Source of the DNA: UA16 sp965661575
GTDB taxonomy: Bacteria; Bacteroidota; Bacteroidia; Flavobacteriales_D; Sanyastnellaceae
Assembly: GCA_965661575.1 (NCBI GenBank)
Contig: CBFIEJ010000004.1
Location: forward strand, 31,971-95,970
Length of the DNA: 64,000 bases
Reading direction: 5' to 3'
Of the stretch, positions 52,482 to 61,405 are shown piece after piece. Both the position numbers and the translations under genes were made by a program. Positions within the stretch are counted from its first letter, which is position 1, and every line of letters begins with the position of its first letter. The notes beneath the pieces are model-generated. The model saw only the letters and a list, made by a program, of their open reading frames with translations. It had not been told where the DNA came from and ran no database searches.

Positions 52482-53843
52482 GGGGGAATCTGCAGATGGA
52501 TCGGCAGCTTCACCGTCGGCGGTTTCTGGCGTCTCTTCTGGTTCAGTCAAAGGAGTTTCCAGGGCGTCGTTCGATACCATTTCAGGCACCAACGTTACCC
52601 CGCGCACCGTGATGCCATTTTGTACCAACGCAATGGTCATGACGATGCTGGAAACCAAAATGATGACAAGTAGGATTCCTTGGTCGAATTGGGGTTGTGC
52701 AAATTGGCTGTAAGCTCCTTGGATTTGGAAAAACAGAAGGATTGTGATGAGCCCACGCGGTGCGATGTATAGCAAAGGAAACATGCTTTTCCTTCGAAAA
52801 ACGATCAAACTGAGGAACCGGACAGCAAATAGAATGCAGCAAATGATCAGGCCTTCTGTGATCACATGCAAATCTGTTAATGCGGCGAGGGAAACGGTCA
52901 TGCCAAACAACACAAAGAAAAAAGTTCGAATGACAAAAGCGCTTTCTAACGTGAGCAGGTGATAGTCTCGATGCAGTTCATGCATGCGTTTGTCATCGAG
53001 CAAATTGGCAGGTGAAGGCAGGATTTTCCATTTTTTCTTCGCCAAGTTCCATTGTGGAAAGAACAGGCGGTGATTATTGAGCATTAAGCCAAAAATCAAG
53101 ATCAAGACCAACGGACTCAAGTGCAACAACTTTTGAATGGAGTAGATCAACAAAAGCACGGCAATACTCAAAAAAAGCTTGACCGGACTGGTGATTTTTT
53201 GAAGCACGTAAACCAAGACATAGCTGACAACGACCGCGAGGATAAAGGTGACCAACAGATTCGTTCCGATGTTGATTAGAACCGTGTTGGCGGAAGCTGT
53301 CTCAGAATTTCCGAGCAGCAGGTAAAACGCCATGATTCCAAAAATATCAGAGAACGTGCTTTCGTATACCATGAACTCTCGATCGGCCTCATCCAAGCCG
53401 GATACGCTTGGGATGATGATGGCAGAACTCATGATGGAGAGTGGGATGCCGTAAACCCATCCTTCGAACATGGGAATGGCCATGGCGTAGTTTAAAAACG
53501 CTGCAATGGCTGCGGAACTTCCGAGCAACGCGAGCAAACCGACCGTGGCGCTTTTGAGGATGAGCGGCATTTTTTCCTTGGTCAAGTTCAATTCCAAGGC
53601 CGCTTCAAGCACGATGAAAATCAGGCCGATCGTACCTAGCAATTCAAGCACCAGAGATTCGAAAGGAATGGCCGTTAAACCTATGGCGTTCAGTCCCTCA
53701 CGGATCAATATTCCCATTCCGATGAGCACCAAAACACTGGGGATATTGGTGCGCTTTGCCAATAAATTGGCGAAGTAACTCAGAATGATAACGAGTGATC
53801 CACCGATCACCAGTCCATAAGCATTGATGTCAGAAACGTTCAT
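52473..53843 (-). CDS. Cation:proton antiporter (CPA1/NhaP-like)
   Basis: 456 residues with about 12-13 transmembrane segments. Na+/H+ exchanger-type signatures: NIPSVLVLIGMGILIREGLNAIGL, GLIFIVLEAALELNLTKEKM, SIMSSAIIIPSVSGLDEADREFMVYESTFSDIFGIMAFYLLLG (the conserved acidic pair region), RTFFFVLFGMTVS and APRGLITILLFFQIQG. The acidic C-terminal tail (EPEETPETADGEAADPSADSPSA) is unstructured and lacks a TrkA or universal-stress domain. It should exchange Na+ or K+ for H+ across the inner membrane for pH and salt balance. It precedes no other gene; rseP lies upstream on the same strand, 27 bp away. Confidence 0.88.
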   Translation of the reverse strand: MNVSDINAYGLVIGGSLVIILSYFANLLAKRTNIPSVLVLIGMGILIREGLNAIGLTAIPFESLVLELLGTIGLIFIVLEAALELNLTKEKMPLILKSATVGLLALLGSSAAIAAFLNYAMAIPMFEGWVYGIPLSIMSSAIIIPSVSGLDEADREFMVYESTFSDIFGIMAFYLLLGNSETASANTVLINIGTNLLVTFILAVVVSYVLVYVLQKITSPVKLFLSIAVLLLIYSIQKLLHLSPLVLILIFGLMLNNHRLFFPQWNLAKKKWKILPSPANLLDDKRMHELHRDYHLLTLESAFVIRTFFFVLFGMTVSLAALTDLHVITEGLIICCILFAVRFLSLIVFRRKSMFPLLYIAPRGLITILLFFQIQGAYSQFAQPQFDQGILLVIILVSSIVMTIALVQNGITVRGVTLVPEMVSNDALETPLTEPEETPETADGEAADPSADSPSA

Positions 53844-53870
53844 GGTTGTGAGTGCCCAAGTTAAGGCGCT

Positions 53871-55208
53871 TCAACCAAATTGGCCGGTGATGACCCGCCA
53901 GATGTCATTGCCAAGAGCCAGAGCCATGAGACCGAGCAACAGCACAATTCCAATCGTCTGAGCGTATTCCAAGAACTTTTCGGACGCCGGTCGGCCCATG
54001 ATCATCTCGTACAGGAGAAACATCACATGCCCGCCATCGAGAGCTGGGATTGGCAAGAGGTTCATGAAGGCCAAGATCAAAGAGAAAAAAGCGGTGTTTC
54101 GCCAAAAGACTTCCCAATCCCAACCGGCATCGAAGATGCTTCCAAATGTGACCAAACTTCCCACTTGCGAGGCGCCAGACTTGCTAAAGAGGAATCGCAT
54201 TGAGAGCACGTATTCTTCCAAAGTTGTCCAAGCCAGGGTGAACCCACTGGAAAGTGATTGTCCGAGGGTGTAACTGCGTTGAACCATTTGAAATTCGCTC
54301 ATTTCGCTCGGAGCTGCTTGATAAAATCCCAGAGCACCGGTACTGTCTGTATTGCAGACGAGTTCTGCCGAAGAACCGTTCATGCGAAGGACTTCGATGG
54401 TGACTTCTTTTGACGGATGCGACTGGAGATATTCAGTGACCTCACCATAAAAACGCGCGGGTTCTCCGTCAATCGAAATGAAACGATCTCCAGCTTGTAA
54501 ACCACCAGCCGCAGCTCCACTTTCAGGAGCGACGCGGTCGACCAAACACGGGACGCGCAATCCAAAGGGTTGACGAATTGAGCTATCGACGAATAGTTGG
54601 CCCAAGTCCTGATTGAATTCCAAGTCCACAACGCTGCCACCGCGCTCGACTTGAACCGCATCTACCTGGTCGAAAAACAATGTTCGGCGGATTTCCTTGA
54701 AGGATTCAGGCGTGTCACCGTTGATGGTCAAAACCTGATCGCCGTCTTCAAACCCTAGGGGTTTCAATCGATCATCGACTTCAATGCCGTAGGGGATTTT
54801 GTCAGCAGGGAGCACGCTATCGCCCCAGACACCCAGCACCATACTGTAAATCGCAAAACCGAGGATCAAGTTGATGATGATGCCTCCGAGCATGATGATG
54901 AGTCGTTGCCACGCCGGCTTTGACCGAAATTCCCAAGGCTGTGGAGGCAGTTTCATTTGCTCTTTATCCATGGACTCATCAATCATCCCGGAGATTTTGA
55001 CGTACCCGCCCAGTGGTAGCCACCCAATGCCCCACTCTGTTTCGCCAATTTGTTTTTTGAACAGTGAGAATCCGGGATTCATGAACAAATAAAATTTCTC
55101 AACGCGTGTTTTGAAAGCGCGAGCGGCCCAGTAGTGTCCGAGTTCGTGAAGCACGACGAGGATTGAAAGGCTGAGAAGGAGTTGAGCAGCTTTGATGAGA
55201 GCAACCAT
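53871..55208 (-). CDS. rseP: RIP metalloprotease RseP (site-2 protease, M50)
   Basis: 445 residues. LVVLHELGHYWAARAF carries the zinc motif HExxH (H21, E22, H25), the third ligand Asp is in NLLPIPALDGGHVMF near the C-terminus, and two PDZ segments lie between (SILRVPC...VDRVAPESGAAAGGLQAGDRFISIDG; DRLKPLGFEDGDQVLTINGDTPESF). Four transmembrane segments. RseP cuts anti-sigma factors or signal-peptide remnants inside the membrane. It is longer in the inter-PDZ region than some Bacteroidota homologues but normal overall. The antiporter gene follows 27 bp later. Confidence 0.94.
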   Translation of the reverse strand: MVALIKAAQLLLSLSILVVLHELGHYWAARAFKTRVEKFYLFMNPGFSLFKKQIGETEWGIGWLPLGGYVKISGMIDESMDKEQMKLPPQPWEFRSKPAWQRLIIMLGGIIINLILGFAIYSMVLGVWGDSVLPADKIPYGIEVDDRLKPLGFEDGDQVLTINGDTPESFKEIRRTLFFDQVDAVQVERGGSVVDLEFNQDLGQLFVDSSIRQPFGLRVPCLVDRVAPESGAAAGGLQAGDRFISIDGEPARFYGEVTEYLQSHPSKEVTIEVLRMNGSSAELVCNTDSTGALGFYQAAPSEMSEFQMVQRSYTLGQSLSSGFTLAWTTLEEYVLSMRFLFSKSGASQVGSLVTFGSIFDAGWDWEVFWRNTAFFSLILAFMNLLPIPALDGGHVMFLLYEMIMGRPASEKFLEYAQTIGIVLLLGLMALALGNDIWRVITGQFG

Positions 55209-55336
55209 GGTTCAAAATTGGATTGCGAATTTAACATGCAATTGCAACGCATCCCGCGGATTCATTTGCGAATAAATTGGAATCTCTGTGTTCAAGTCTG
55301 TTCAGTCGTGCTTCGTGTATTATTCTTGCAATTGAA

Positions 55337-57814
55337 ATGGCGAAGAACACCAAATCGCAGGCGAACAAAAAGAAGCCCAAGGCAAAAGCCAAGGCCAAGC
55401 CGAAATACGGACCACAGCGAACGTGGCTTTGGCTGCTCGGTGTAGCTCCCCTTTTTGGACTTGCTGGACTCGTTTTGGTCGCTTCTTATGGTGATTTACC
55501 TGACACGGAAACCCTTGCCAATCCTAAGACAGAGCTGGCAACGCGCGTGTTTTCTGCGGACGGTAAACTCATCGGACGTTACTATTCTGAAAATCGCTCG
55601 GATGCTCGTTTTGACGAATTACCGGTGAATTTGGTCAACGCCTTGGTCAGCACTGAGGATGCTCGGTTTTACAGTCACAGTGGTATTGATTTCATTGGCT
55701 TGGCACGGGCCATTGCGTACATGGGTTCGCGCGGTGGAGGAAGCACCTTGACCCAGCAACTGGCCAAGCAACTGTTCACAGAGCAATACGATCGCACCTC
55801 CTGGCTCGAAAGAGCTTTGCTTCAGAAACCTAAGGAATGGATCATTGCCGCTCGGCTTGAACGTCATTACACGAAAGAAGAGATCATTGCACTTTACCTG
55901 AATCGGTACGATTTTCTCAATCAGGCGGTGGGGATCAAATCTGCCGCAAACATTTATTTTGATAAAGAAGTCAGCGATTTGGATATCCGTGAATCGGCGA
56001 TGTTGGTGGGGATGCTCAAGAATAGTTCGTTGTTCAATCCCTTGCGGCGGCAACAACTGGTGCAAGATCGTCGCAACGTGGTTTTTGGACAGTTGCAGCG
56101 CTACGGAGAGATTTCAGAAATTGAAAAGGATTCATTGGCGTCTTTGCCTTTGGGATTGAAATTCCAGAAAGTCAGTCATGATGAGGGGTTGGCACCTTAT
56201 TTCCGGGAGAACCTCCGGAGTGAATTGAAATCCCTTTTCAGCGCCAAGACGACCGATGGCGACTGGATGATTTCAAAGGCAGACGGGGCTCAATACGACC
56301 TGTATCGAGACGGAATACAGGTGTTTACCACGCTCGATAGTCGATTGCAAAAAGCCGCAGAAGAGGCAGTTCACCGTCATCTAGGAGGTGAGTTACAAGC
56401 GTCACTGGATCGAGATTTGCGCACACGACCGAAGTCGATTTGGCCTTTTTTCGAAGAGATAGAGCGCGACGTTCGAGACGGAATAATCAACCAGGCAGTC
56501 AAGCAGAGTGAACGTTACCGCGTGTACGCGGGAAAGTTTTGTCCAGAGTGTGAACGCCCGGGATTTTACATTGAAAAGGCCGAAGGTGAATCGGGCGATG
56601 AATGGCATTGCGACGAAACCAAAGGTGGATGCAGCCATCGCTGGCATCGGCCGACCAAAAAGGGAATCGAAACGGCATTCAAAACTCCTGTGAATATGCG
56701 GGTCTTCACCCACTCGGGCGACCGAGATACTTTGCTGACTCCGAAGGACTCGATTTTATATTACAAAAGTTTGTTGCACGCGGGTTTAATGTCGGTGGAA
56801 CCAAAAACAGGTCATGTTAAGGCATGGGTTGGAGGGGTTGATTATCGCCATTTTAAGTATGATAATGTTGCTCAATCCAAGCGGCAAGTCGGTTCGATAT
56901 TCAAGCCTTTTGTCTATGCAACGGCTCTGCGCCACGGCATGAAGCGTTGCACGGAATTGCCCAACCAACGCATTTGCGTCGAAATGCCAGGAGACCAACC
57001 AGACTGGTGCCCAGACAACTCGGATTTTGAATATGGGGAGGTGGTGACATTGGAATATGCATTGGCCAACTCGATGAATACCATTTCGGCAAAATTGATG
57101 AAAGAATTCGGCCCTGAACGAATCATACAGCTCGCCCATGCGCTGGGAATTGAAAGCGATATCCCTGCGGTGCCGTCAATTGCGCTCGGTTCGTCTCAAT
57201 TGACACTCAAGGAGATCACGGTTGCCAATGCCTCGCTTGTAAACGGCGGCGTTTACGTGAAGCCATCCACCATTTTGCGAATTGAAGACAAATACGGAAA
57301 TGTCATCTGGTCGCCAGAGCCGGTCATGCGACAAGGTTTGGACCGTCGAACGGCCGGAACCGTCGTGGACATGATGAAGGGAGTGGTTGATGGGGCGTAC
57401 AACCCCAAGACAGGCGATAAGAAAGGGACCGGCATTCGTTTGAGGATGGATGTTGAGCGCAGGAAATACGACAACATCAAGGTGCCTATGGCGGGCAAAA
57501 CAGGAACCACCCAAAGCCACGCAGATGGTTGGTTCATGGGAATGACGCCTGACTTAGTCACGGGTGTTTGGGTCGGCGCACAAGATCCATCCGTCCGATT
57601 CAGCACCATAACGAACGGACAAGGAGCGAACACAGCGTTGCCGATTTATGGCTTCTACATGAATGCGGCGTATGACGATGCATCCATCGCCTTGAGCCAA
57701 GAAGATTTTGCTTTGCCCGATGGGATTGGATTGGATTCGTTGGATTGCAGGCAATGGTTTGAGCTGAATCAAGCGACATTTGGAACCGGCGATGACGACG
57801 ACTTGTTCCAATAA
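55337..57814 (+). CDS. Class A penicillin-binding protein (PBP1A type) with four-Cys insert
   Basis: 825 residues from the ATG at 55337. Lys/Ala-rich cytoplasmic start, one transmembrane helix (LWLLGVAPLFGLAGLVLVASY, about 37-57), GT51 transglycosylase domain (catalytic Glu107 in STEDARFYSHSG; GGSTLTQQLAKQLF; RLERHYTKEEIIALYLNRYDF), linker, transpeptidase domain with Ser520-x-x-Lys (GSIFKP), SMN motif (ANSMNTISA) and KTGTT (Lys721). It builds and cross-links peptidoglycan. Between the two domains lies an insert (about 395-440) with CPEC (402, 405), C425, C432 and His434/437, a possible zinc ribbon. Confidence 0.93.
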   Translation: MAKNTKSQANKKKPKAKAKAKPKYGPQRTWLWLLGVAPLFGLAGLVLVASYGDLPDTETLANPKTELATRVFSADGKLIGRYYSENRSDARFDELPVNLVNALVSTEDARFYSHSGIDFIGLARAIAYMGSRGGGSTLTQQLAKQLFTEQYDRTSWLERALLQKPKEWIIAARLERHYTKEEIIALYLNRYDFLNQAVGIKSAANIYFDKEVSDLDIRESAMLVGMLKNSSLFNPLRRQQLVQDRRNVVFGQLQRYGEISEIEKDSLASLPLGLKFQKVSHDEGLAPYFRENLRSELKSLFSAKTTDGDWMISKADGAQYDLYRDGIQVFTTLDSRLQKAAEEAVHRHLGGELQASLDRDLRTRPKSIWPFFEEIERDVRDGIINQAVKQSERYRVYAGKFCPECERPGFYIEKAEGESGDEWHCDETKGGCSHRWHRPTKKGIETAFKTPVNMRVFTHSGDRDTLLTPKDSILYYKSLLHAGLMSVEPKTGHVKAWVGGVDYRHFKYDNVAQSKRQVGSIFKPFVYATALRHGMKRCTELPNQRICVEMPGDQPDWCPDNSDFEYGEVVTLEYALANSMNTISAKLMKEFGPERIIQLAHALGIESDIPAVPSIALGSSQLTLKEITVANASLVNGGVYVKPSTILRIEDKYGNVIWSPEPVMRQGLDRRTAGTVVDMMKGVVDGAYNPKTGDKKGTGIRLRMDVERRKYDNIKVPMAGKTGTTQSHADGWFMGMTPDLVTGVWVGAQDPSVRFSTITNGQGANTALPIYGFYMNAAYDDASIALSQEDFALPDGIGLDSLDCRQWFELNQATFGTGDDDDLFQ

Positions 57815-57862
57815 AACAGTAGAAGAAACGACGGCATTGACAACAGCGTTAAACGATCAATC

Positions 57863-58573
57863 ATGGCAATATCAAAAACCGTAGAAGGGCCGGCAGCAGC
57901 ATGCGAAGGTGTGCAAAGTGGAATGACTTTTATGCTCGGAGGATTTGGACTTTGCGGCATTCCTGAATGCAGCATCTCAGAATTGGTGAGGCTCGAAGTA
58001 AATGACTTGACTTGCATTTCCAACAATGCTGGCGTCGATGACTTTGGATTGGGCTTATTGCTTCAAAAGCGTCAGATCAGAAAAATGATTTCTTCTTACG
58101 TCGGAGAGAACGATGAGTTTGAGCGTCAAATGTTGAGTGGAGAGTTGGAAGTGGATTTGATCCCTCAAGGTTCTCTTGCTGAAAGATGCCGGGCAGGCGG
58201 TGCCGGTATTCCAGCGTTTTTTACGCCAGCTGGATTTGGAACGGAAGTAGCGGAGGGCAAAGAAATGCGTGAATTCGATGGTAAGCCGCACATTTTGGAA
58301 TCTGCGTTGACTGCGGACTTTGCATTTGTGAAGGCTTGGAAAGGGGATGCTGCTGGCAATTTGGTCTTCAAAGCAACAGCTAGGAATTTCAACCCTATGA
58401 TGGCGATGGCGGGCAAGATCACTGTGGCTGAGGTGGAAGAGCTGGTCCCTCTTGGAACCTTGGACCCCAATGAAATTCACACGCCAGGAATTTTCGTGCA
58501 GCGCATTTATCAGGGCAATCATTATGACAAGCGCATCGAACAACGCACCGTCCAAACCCGCGAATCTGCTTAA
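57863..58573 (+). CDS. scoA: 3-oxoacid CoA-transferase subunit A
   Basis: 236 residues. GMTFMLGGFGLCGIPECSISELVRL is the N-terminal CoA-transferase family I motif, followed by CISNNAGVDDFGLGLLL, MISSYVGEN and GSLAERCRAGGAGIPAFFTPAGFGTEVAEGKE. The two-subunit enzyme moves CoA from succinyl-CoA to 3-oxoacids such as acetoacetate. It starts 48 bp after the PBP stop and is followed 9 bp later by subunit B. Confidence 0.94.
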   Translation: MAISKTVEGPAAACEGVQSGMTFMLGGFGLCGIPECSISELVRLEVNDLTCISNNAGVDDFGLGLLLQKRQIRKMISSYVGENDEFERQMLSGELEVDLIPQGSLAERCRAGGAGIPAFFTPAGFGTEVAEGKEMREFDGKPHILESALTADFAFVKAWKGDAAGNLVFKATARNFNPMMAMAGKITVAEVEELVPLGTLDPNEIHTPGIFVQRIYQGNHYDKRIEQRTVQTRESA

Positions 58574-58582
58574 TCAATCACC

Positions 58583-59239
58583 ATGTTAGACAAAAACGGT
58601 ATCGCAAAGCGGATTGCTCAGGAAGTAAAGAATGGTTGGTATGTCAATTTGGGGATTGGCATTCCAACGTTGGTGGCGAATTTCATACCCGAAGGGATGG
58701 AAGTGGAGTTCCAATCGGAAAATGGAATTTTGGGCATGGGTCCATTCCCCATCGAAGGCGATGAGGATGCAGACCTCATCAATGCTGGAAAACAAACCAT
58801 TACGGCCATGCCAGGTGCTGTTTACTTTGACAGCGCGACGTCATTTGCGATGATTCGGGGACGCCATGTGCAACTGACGGTTTTAGGTGCGATGGAAGTG
58901 GCTCAAAATGGAGACATTGCGAATTGGAAAATTCCCGGAAAAATGGTGAAAGGAATGGGCGGAGCCATGGATTTGGTTGCCAGTGCGGAGAACATCATTG
59001 TTGCAATGATGCACACCAACCGAGCCGGCGCTTCAAAACTATTGCCCAATTGCAGCCTGCCGCTCACGGGGGTGGGCTGTGTAAAACGAGTGGTCACGAA
59101 TATGGCTGTTCTGGACATCAAGGATGGCGCTTTTCATCTAGTTGAGCGTGCACCGGGCGTCACAATAGAGGACATTAAAGAGGCTACTGCAGGTGATTTG
59201 GTCATCCCGGATCATGTGCCGGAGATGAACATCGACTGA
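58583..59239 (+). CDS. scoB: 3-oxoacid CoA-transferase subunit B
   Basis: 218 residues. YVNLGIGIPTLVANFIPEGMEVEFQSENGILGMGPFP holds the catalytic Glu in SENG; the later MKGMGGAMDLVASA and LPLTGVGCVKRVVTNMAVLDI are also family signatures. Forms the active heteromer with subunit A; the pair allows use of acetoacetate or related acids and links to the TCA cycle. Ends convergently with gltX, 6 bp apart. Confidence 0.95.
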   Translation: MLDKNGIAKRIAQEVKNGWYVNLGIGIPTLVANFIPEGMEVEFQSENGILGMGPFPIEGDEDADLINAGKQTITAMPGAVYFDSATSFAMIRGRHVQLTVLGAMEVAQNGDIANWKIPGKMVKGMGGAMDLVASAENIIVAMMHTNRAGASKLLPNCSLPLTGVGCVKRVVTNMAVLDIKDGAFHLVERAPGVTIEDIKEATAGDLVIPDHVPEMNID

Positions 59240-59245
59240 GAGAAA

Positions 59246-60763
59246 TCACCCCAGTTTGTGAATCGCTGCCTCGAGTCGATCCATGGTCTGAGCCTTGCCT
59301 AAAAATTCAGCAAAGTCAAACATAGACGGTCCGCCGCCAGTGCCTGTCAGTGCGATCCGGAATGGCAACAAGACAGCGCCAAACCCCAAGTCACGAGACG
59401 TTAAAAACGACTTGAATTGATCTTCGATCCGAGAGGACTCGAACGGGTCGATGTCAGCCAGCACAGTTTTCAAATCTTCGAGGTATCCAGCCGTTTCGGG
59501 TTTCCATTTCTTGCGAATCAATTTTTCATCAAAGGATTCGGGCCCCGCAAACAGATAGCTGTGGTTTCCAACCTCATGCAAGAATTGAACACGCTCCAGC
59601 ATCATCTCTAAGACCTGTTGGCACTGGGAATCGCTCCAATCGCCCATGGTTGATTGGTTCAGTTCTTTCAACGGTTGAATCCACCGGCTCGAGTCTCCTG
59701 CGCGGAGGTACTGCTCGTTGAACCAAACAGCCTTATCTGGGTTAAATCGTGCGCCAGATTTTGTCACCTGTTGCATAGAAAAGGCCTCTACAGCCTCCGT
59801 TAAAGAGTACAATTCCCGTTCGTCACCGCTGCTCCACCCCAAGAGCAAAAGCATATTGAGAAACGCTTCGGGCAGGTAACCATTCTCTTTGTAGCCTTTG
59901 GAGACTTGACCCGTTTTCGGATCTGTCCAAGACAGCGGGAAGATTGGGAACCCACCTTTGTCTCCATCTCGCTTACTCAATTTCCCGTTACCAGTGGGCT
60001 TCAGGATTAAGGGCAAATGGGCGAATGCAGGAGGTGTCCAGCCGAACGCTTCGTAAAGTAGCACATGCAAAGGCGCACTTGGCAGCCATTCCTCTCCTCG
60101 GATCACATGACTGATTTCCATGTGGTGATCGTCCACGACGTTGGCCAGGTGGTAGGTTGGGAGTCCGTCTGCTTTCATAAGTACTTTGTCATCCAAGACT
60201 CCCGACGAAACATGGATTTCGCCTCTGATATCATCCAAGACTTGGACATCTCTGATGTCTTCAGGCATTTTGAATCGCACAGTGAAAGCATGCCCTTCTG
60301 ATTCGAGCCGACCCACTTCTTCGCCGCTGAGCGTGAGTGAATTCCGCATGTCTTGACGGGTTCGAGCGTCGTATTGCCACACTTCGCCTGCGGCTTCTGC
60401 CTCGGTTCGTTTGGCAGCGATTTCTTCAGCGGAGTCAAAGGCCTTGTACGCATGACCACTTTCCAGCAAATTATTCAATTCACGCAGGTACAGTTCGCTC
60501 CGTTCCGATTGGCGATAAGGGCCGTAGTTTCCGCCAGCTTCAGTTCCTTCATCGGGTTGAAACCCGCACCATTTTAGTGACTCCTCAATGTAAGCCTCAG
60601 CACCTTCGACGAATCGGTTCTGGTCCGTGTCTTCGATGCGCAAGATGAATGTGCCCTTGTTCTTTTTCGCAAAGAGATAATTGAACAGGGCGGTTCGGAC
60701 ACCACCCATGTGGAGCGGTCCGGTGGGACTAGGAGCAAAGCGAACGCGAATGGGAGCTGACAT
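59246..60763 (-). CDS. gltX: Glutamyl-tRNA synthetase
   Basis: 505 residues. Class I motifs: FAPSPTGPLHMGGVRTALFNYLFAKK contains the HIGH-type HMGG; KLSKRDGDKGG is the KMSKS-type loop; FILRIEDTDQNRFVEGAEAYIEESLKW, ISHVIRGEEWLPSAPLHVLLYEAFGW and the C-terminal helical domain are present. Bacterial non-discriminating versus discriminating activity cannot be judged by eye. It has a full-consensus -7 box 20 bp before its ATG. Confidence 0.96.
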   Translation of the reverse strand: MSAPIRVRFAPSPTGPLHMGGVRTALFNYLFAKKNKGTFILRIEDTDQNRFVEGAEAYIEESLKWCGFQPDEGTEAGGNYGPYRQSERSELYLRELNNLLESGHAYKAFDSAEEIAAKRTEAEAAGEVWQYDARTRQDMRNSLTLSGEEVGRLESEGHAFTVRFKMPEDIRDVQVLDDIRGEIHVSSGVLDDKVLMKADGLPTYHLANVVDDHHMEISHVIRGEEWLPSAPLHVLLYEAFGWTPPAFAHLPLILKPTGNGKLSKRDGDKGGFPIFPLSWTDPKTGQVSKGYKENGYLPEAFLNMLLLLGWSSGDERELYSLTEAVEAFSMQQVTKSGARFNPDKAVWFNEQYLRAGDSSRWIQPLKELNQSTMGDWSDSQCQQVLEMMLERVQFLHEVGNHSYLFAGPESFDEKLIRKKWKPETAGYLEDLKTVLADIDPFESSRIEDQFKSFLTSRDLGFGAVLLPFRIALTGTGGGPSMFDFAEFLGKAQTMDRLEAAIHKLG

Positions 60764-60782
60764 GAAGGTGCAATTTCAGCGG

Positions 60783-60814
60783 CAAAGATAGGTGGTGGAA
60801 GGCGGCTGCAGAAA
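60783..60814 (-). promoter_or_regulatory. Promoter of gltX
   Basis: On the minus strand TTTC (60814-60811), 20-bp spacer, TATCTTTG (60790-60783), a complete TAnnTTTG match; the ATG at 60763 is 19 bp beyond. Confidence 0.55.
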
Positions 60815-60919
60815 AAGGCCTGCGATTGTAAATCAGGACTCCTCGACGCTGAATGAAGCCGTAACGGATACGAGTCGTGCTTTCTGTCCGCTGCAAGTTT
60901 GCTGCAGAATCACAAACAA

Positions 60920-61270
60920 ATGAATGCATTAAGAAACAAGGTCCAACTGATTGGACGACTCGGGAAAGATCCCGATTTGATGAGCTTCGATGAGGGCAAG
61001 GTCAAGTGCACTTTTCCTGTGGCGACCAACGAGGTTTTCCGCAATGGTGAAGGTGAACGTGTGGAGCGCACGCAGTGGCATGACGTTGTCACATGGGGTG
61101 CGCTTGCGGAGATAGCGGGTCAATACTTGCAAAAGGGCGCTGAAATTGCCATCGAGGGTCGACTGGCTTACCGAACTTATGAGGATGCTGAAGGGCATAC
61201 GCGATACGTGACTGAGGTGGTGGCGGGTGAAATGCTCATGCTCGATCAGCGGAACGACAAGGAAGGTTAA
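60920..61270 (+). CDS. ssb: Single-stranded DNA-binding protein, short form
   Basis: 116 residues from the ATG at 60920. OB-fold signature NALRNKVQLIGRLGKDPDLMSFDEGKVKCTFPVATNEVF, WHDVVTWGALAEIAGQYLQKGAEIAIEGRLAYRTYEDAEGHTRYVTEVVAGEMLML. The protein ends DQRNDKEG with no Gly/Pro-rich linker and no acidic DDxxPF tip, the part that recruits partner proteins. It is therefore probably a secondary SSB, for transformation or an accessory role, with a full-length SSB elsewhere in the genome. Transcribed alone; a terminator follows. Confidence 0.93.
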   Translation: MNALRNKVQLIGRLGKDPDLMSFDEGKVKCTFPVATNEVFRNGEGERVERTQWHDVVTWGALAEIAGQYLQKGAEIAIEGRLAYRTYEDAEGHTRYVTEVVAGEMLMLDQRNDKEG

Positions 61271-61282
61271 GTTGTTGGCGTC

Positions 61283-61316
61283 GGGGGCGAGAAACAAAAA
61301 CTCGCCCCCATTTCTT
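61283..61316 (+). terminator. Intrinsic terminator of ssb
   Basis: Perfect 9-bp GC-rich stem GGGGGCGAG (61283-61291) / CTCGCCCCC (61301-61309), loop AAACAAAAA, followed by ATTTCTT. The U-tract is weak but the stem is strong. Confidence 0.75.
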
Positions 61317-61355
61317 CGATTGATTCCCGAGAAATGGTTCTTCCGGCATCTTCCG

Positions 61356-61386
61356 TTGGTGCGGCGTCCTTGAAGGCTTAACTTTA
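61356..61386 (+). promoter_or_regulatory. Promoter of the succinate dehydrogenase operon
   Basis: TTGG (61356-61359), 19-bp spacer, TAACTTTA (61379-61386), one base off TAnnTTTG; ATG at 61406 is 19 bp downstream. Confidence 0.45.
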
Positions 61387-61405
61387 CGGGTCGAACCTGA
61401 ATGCA

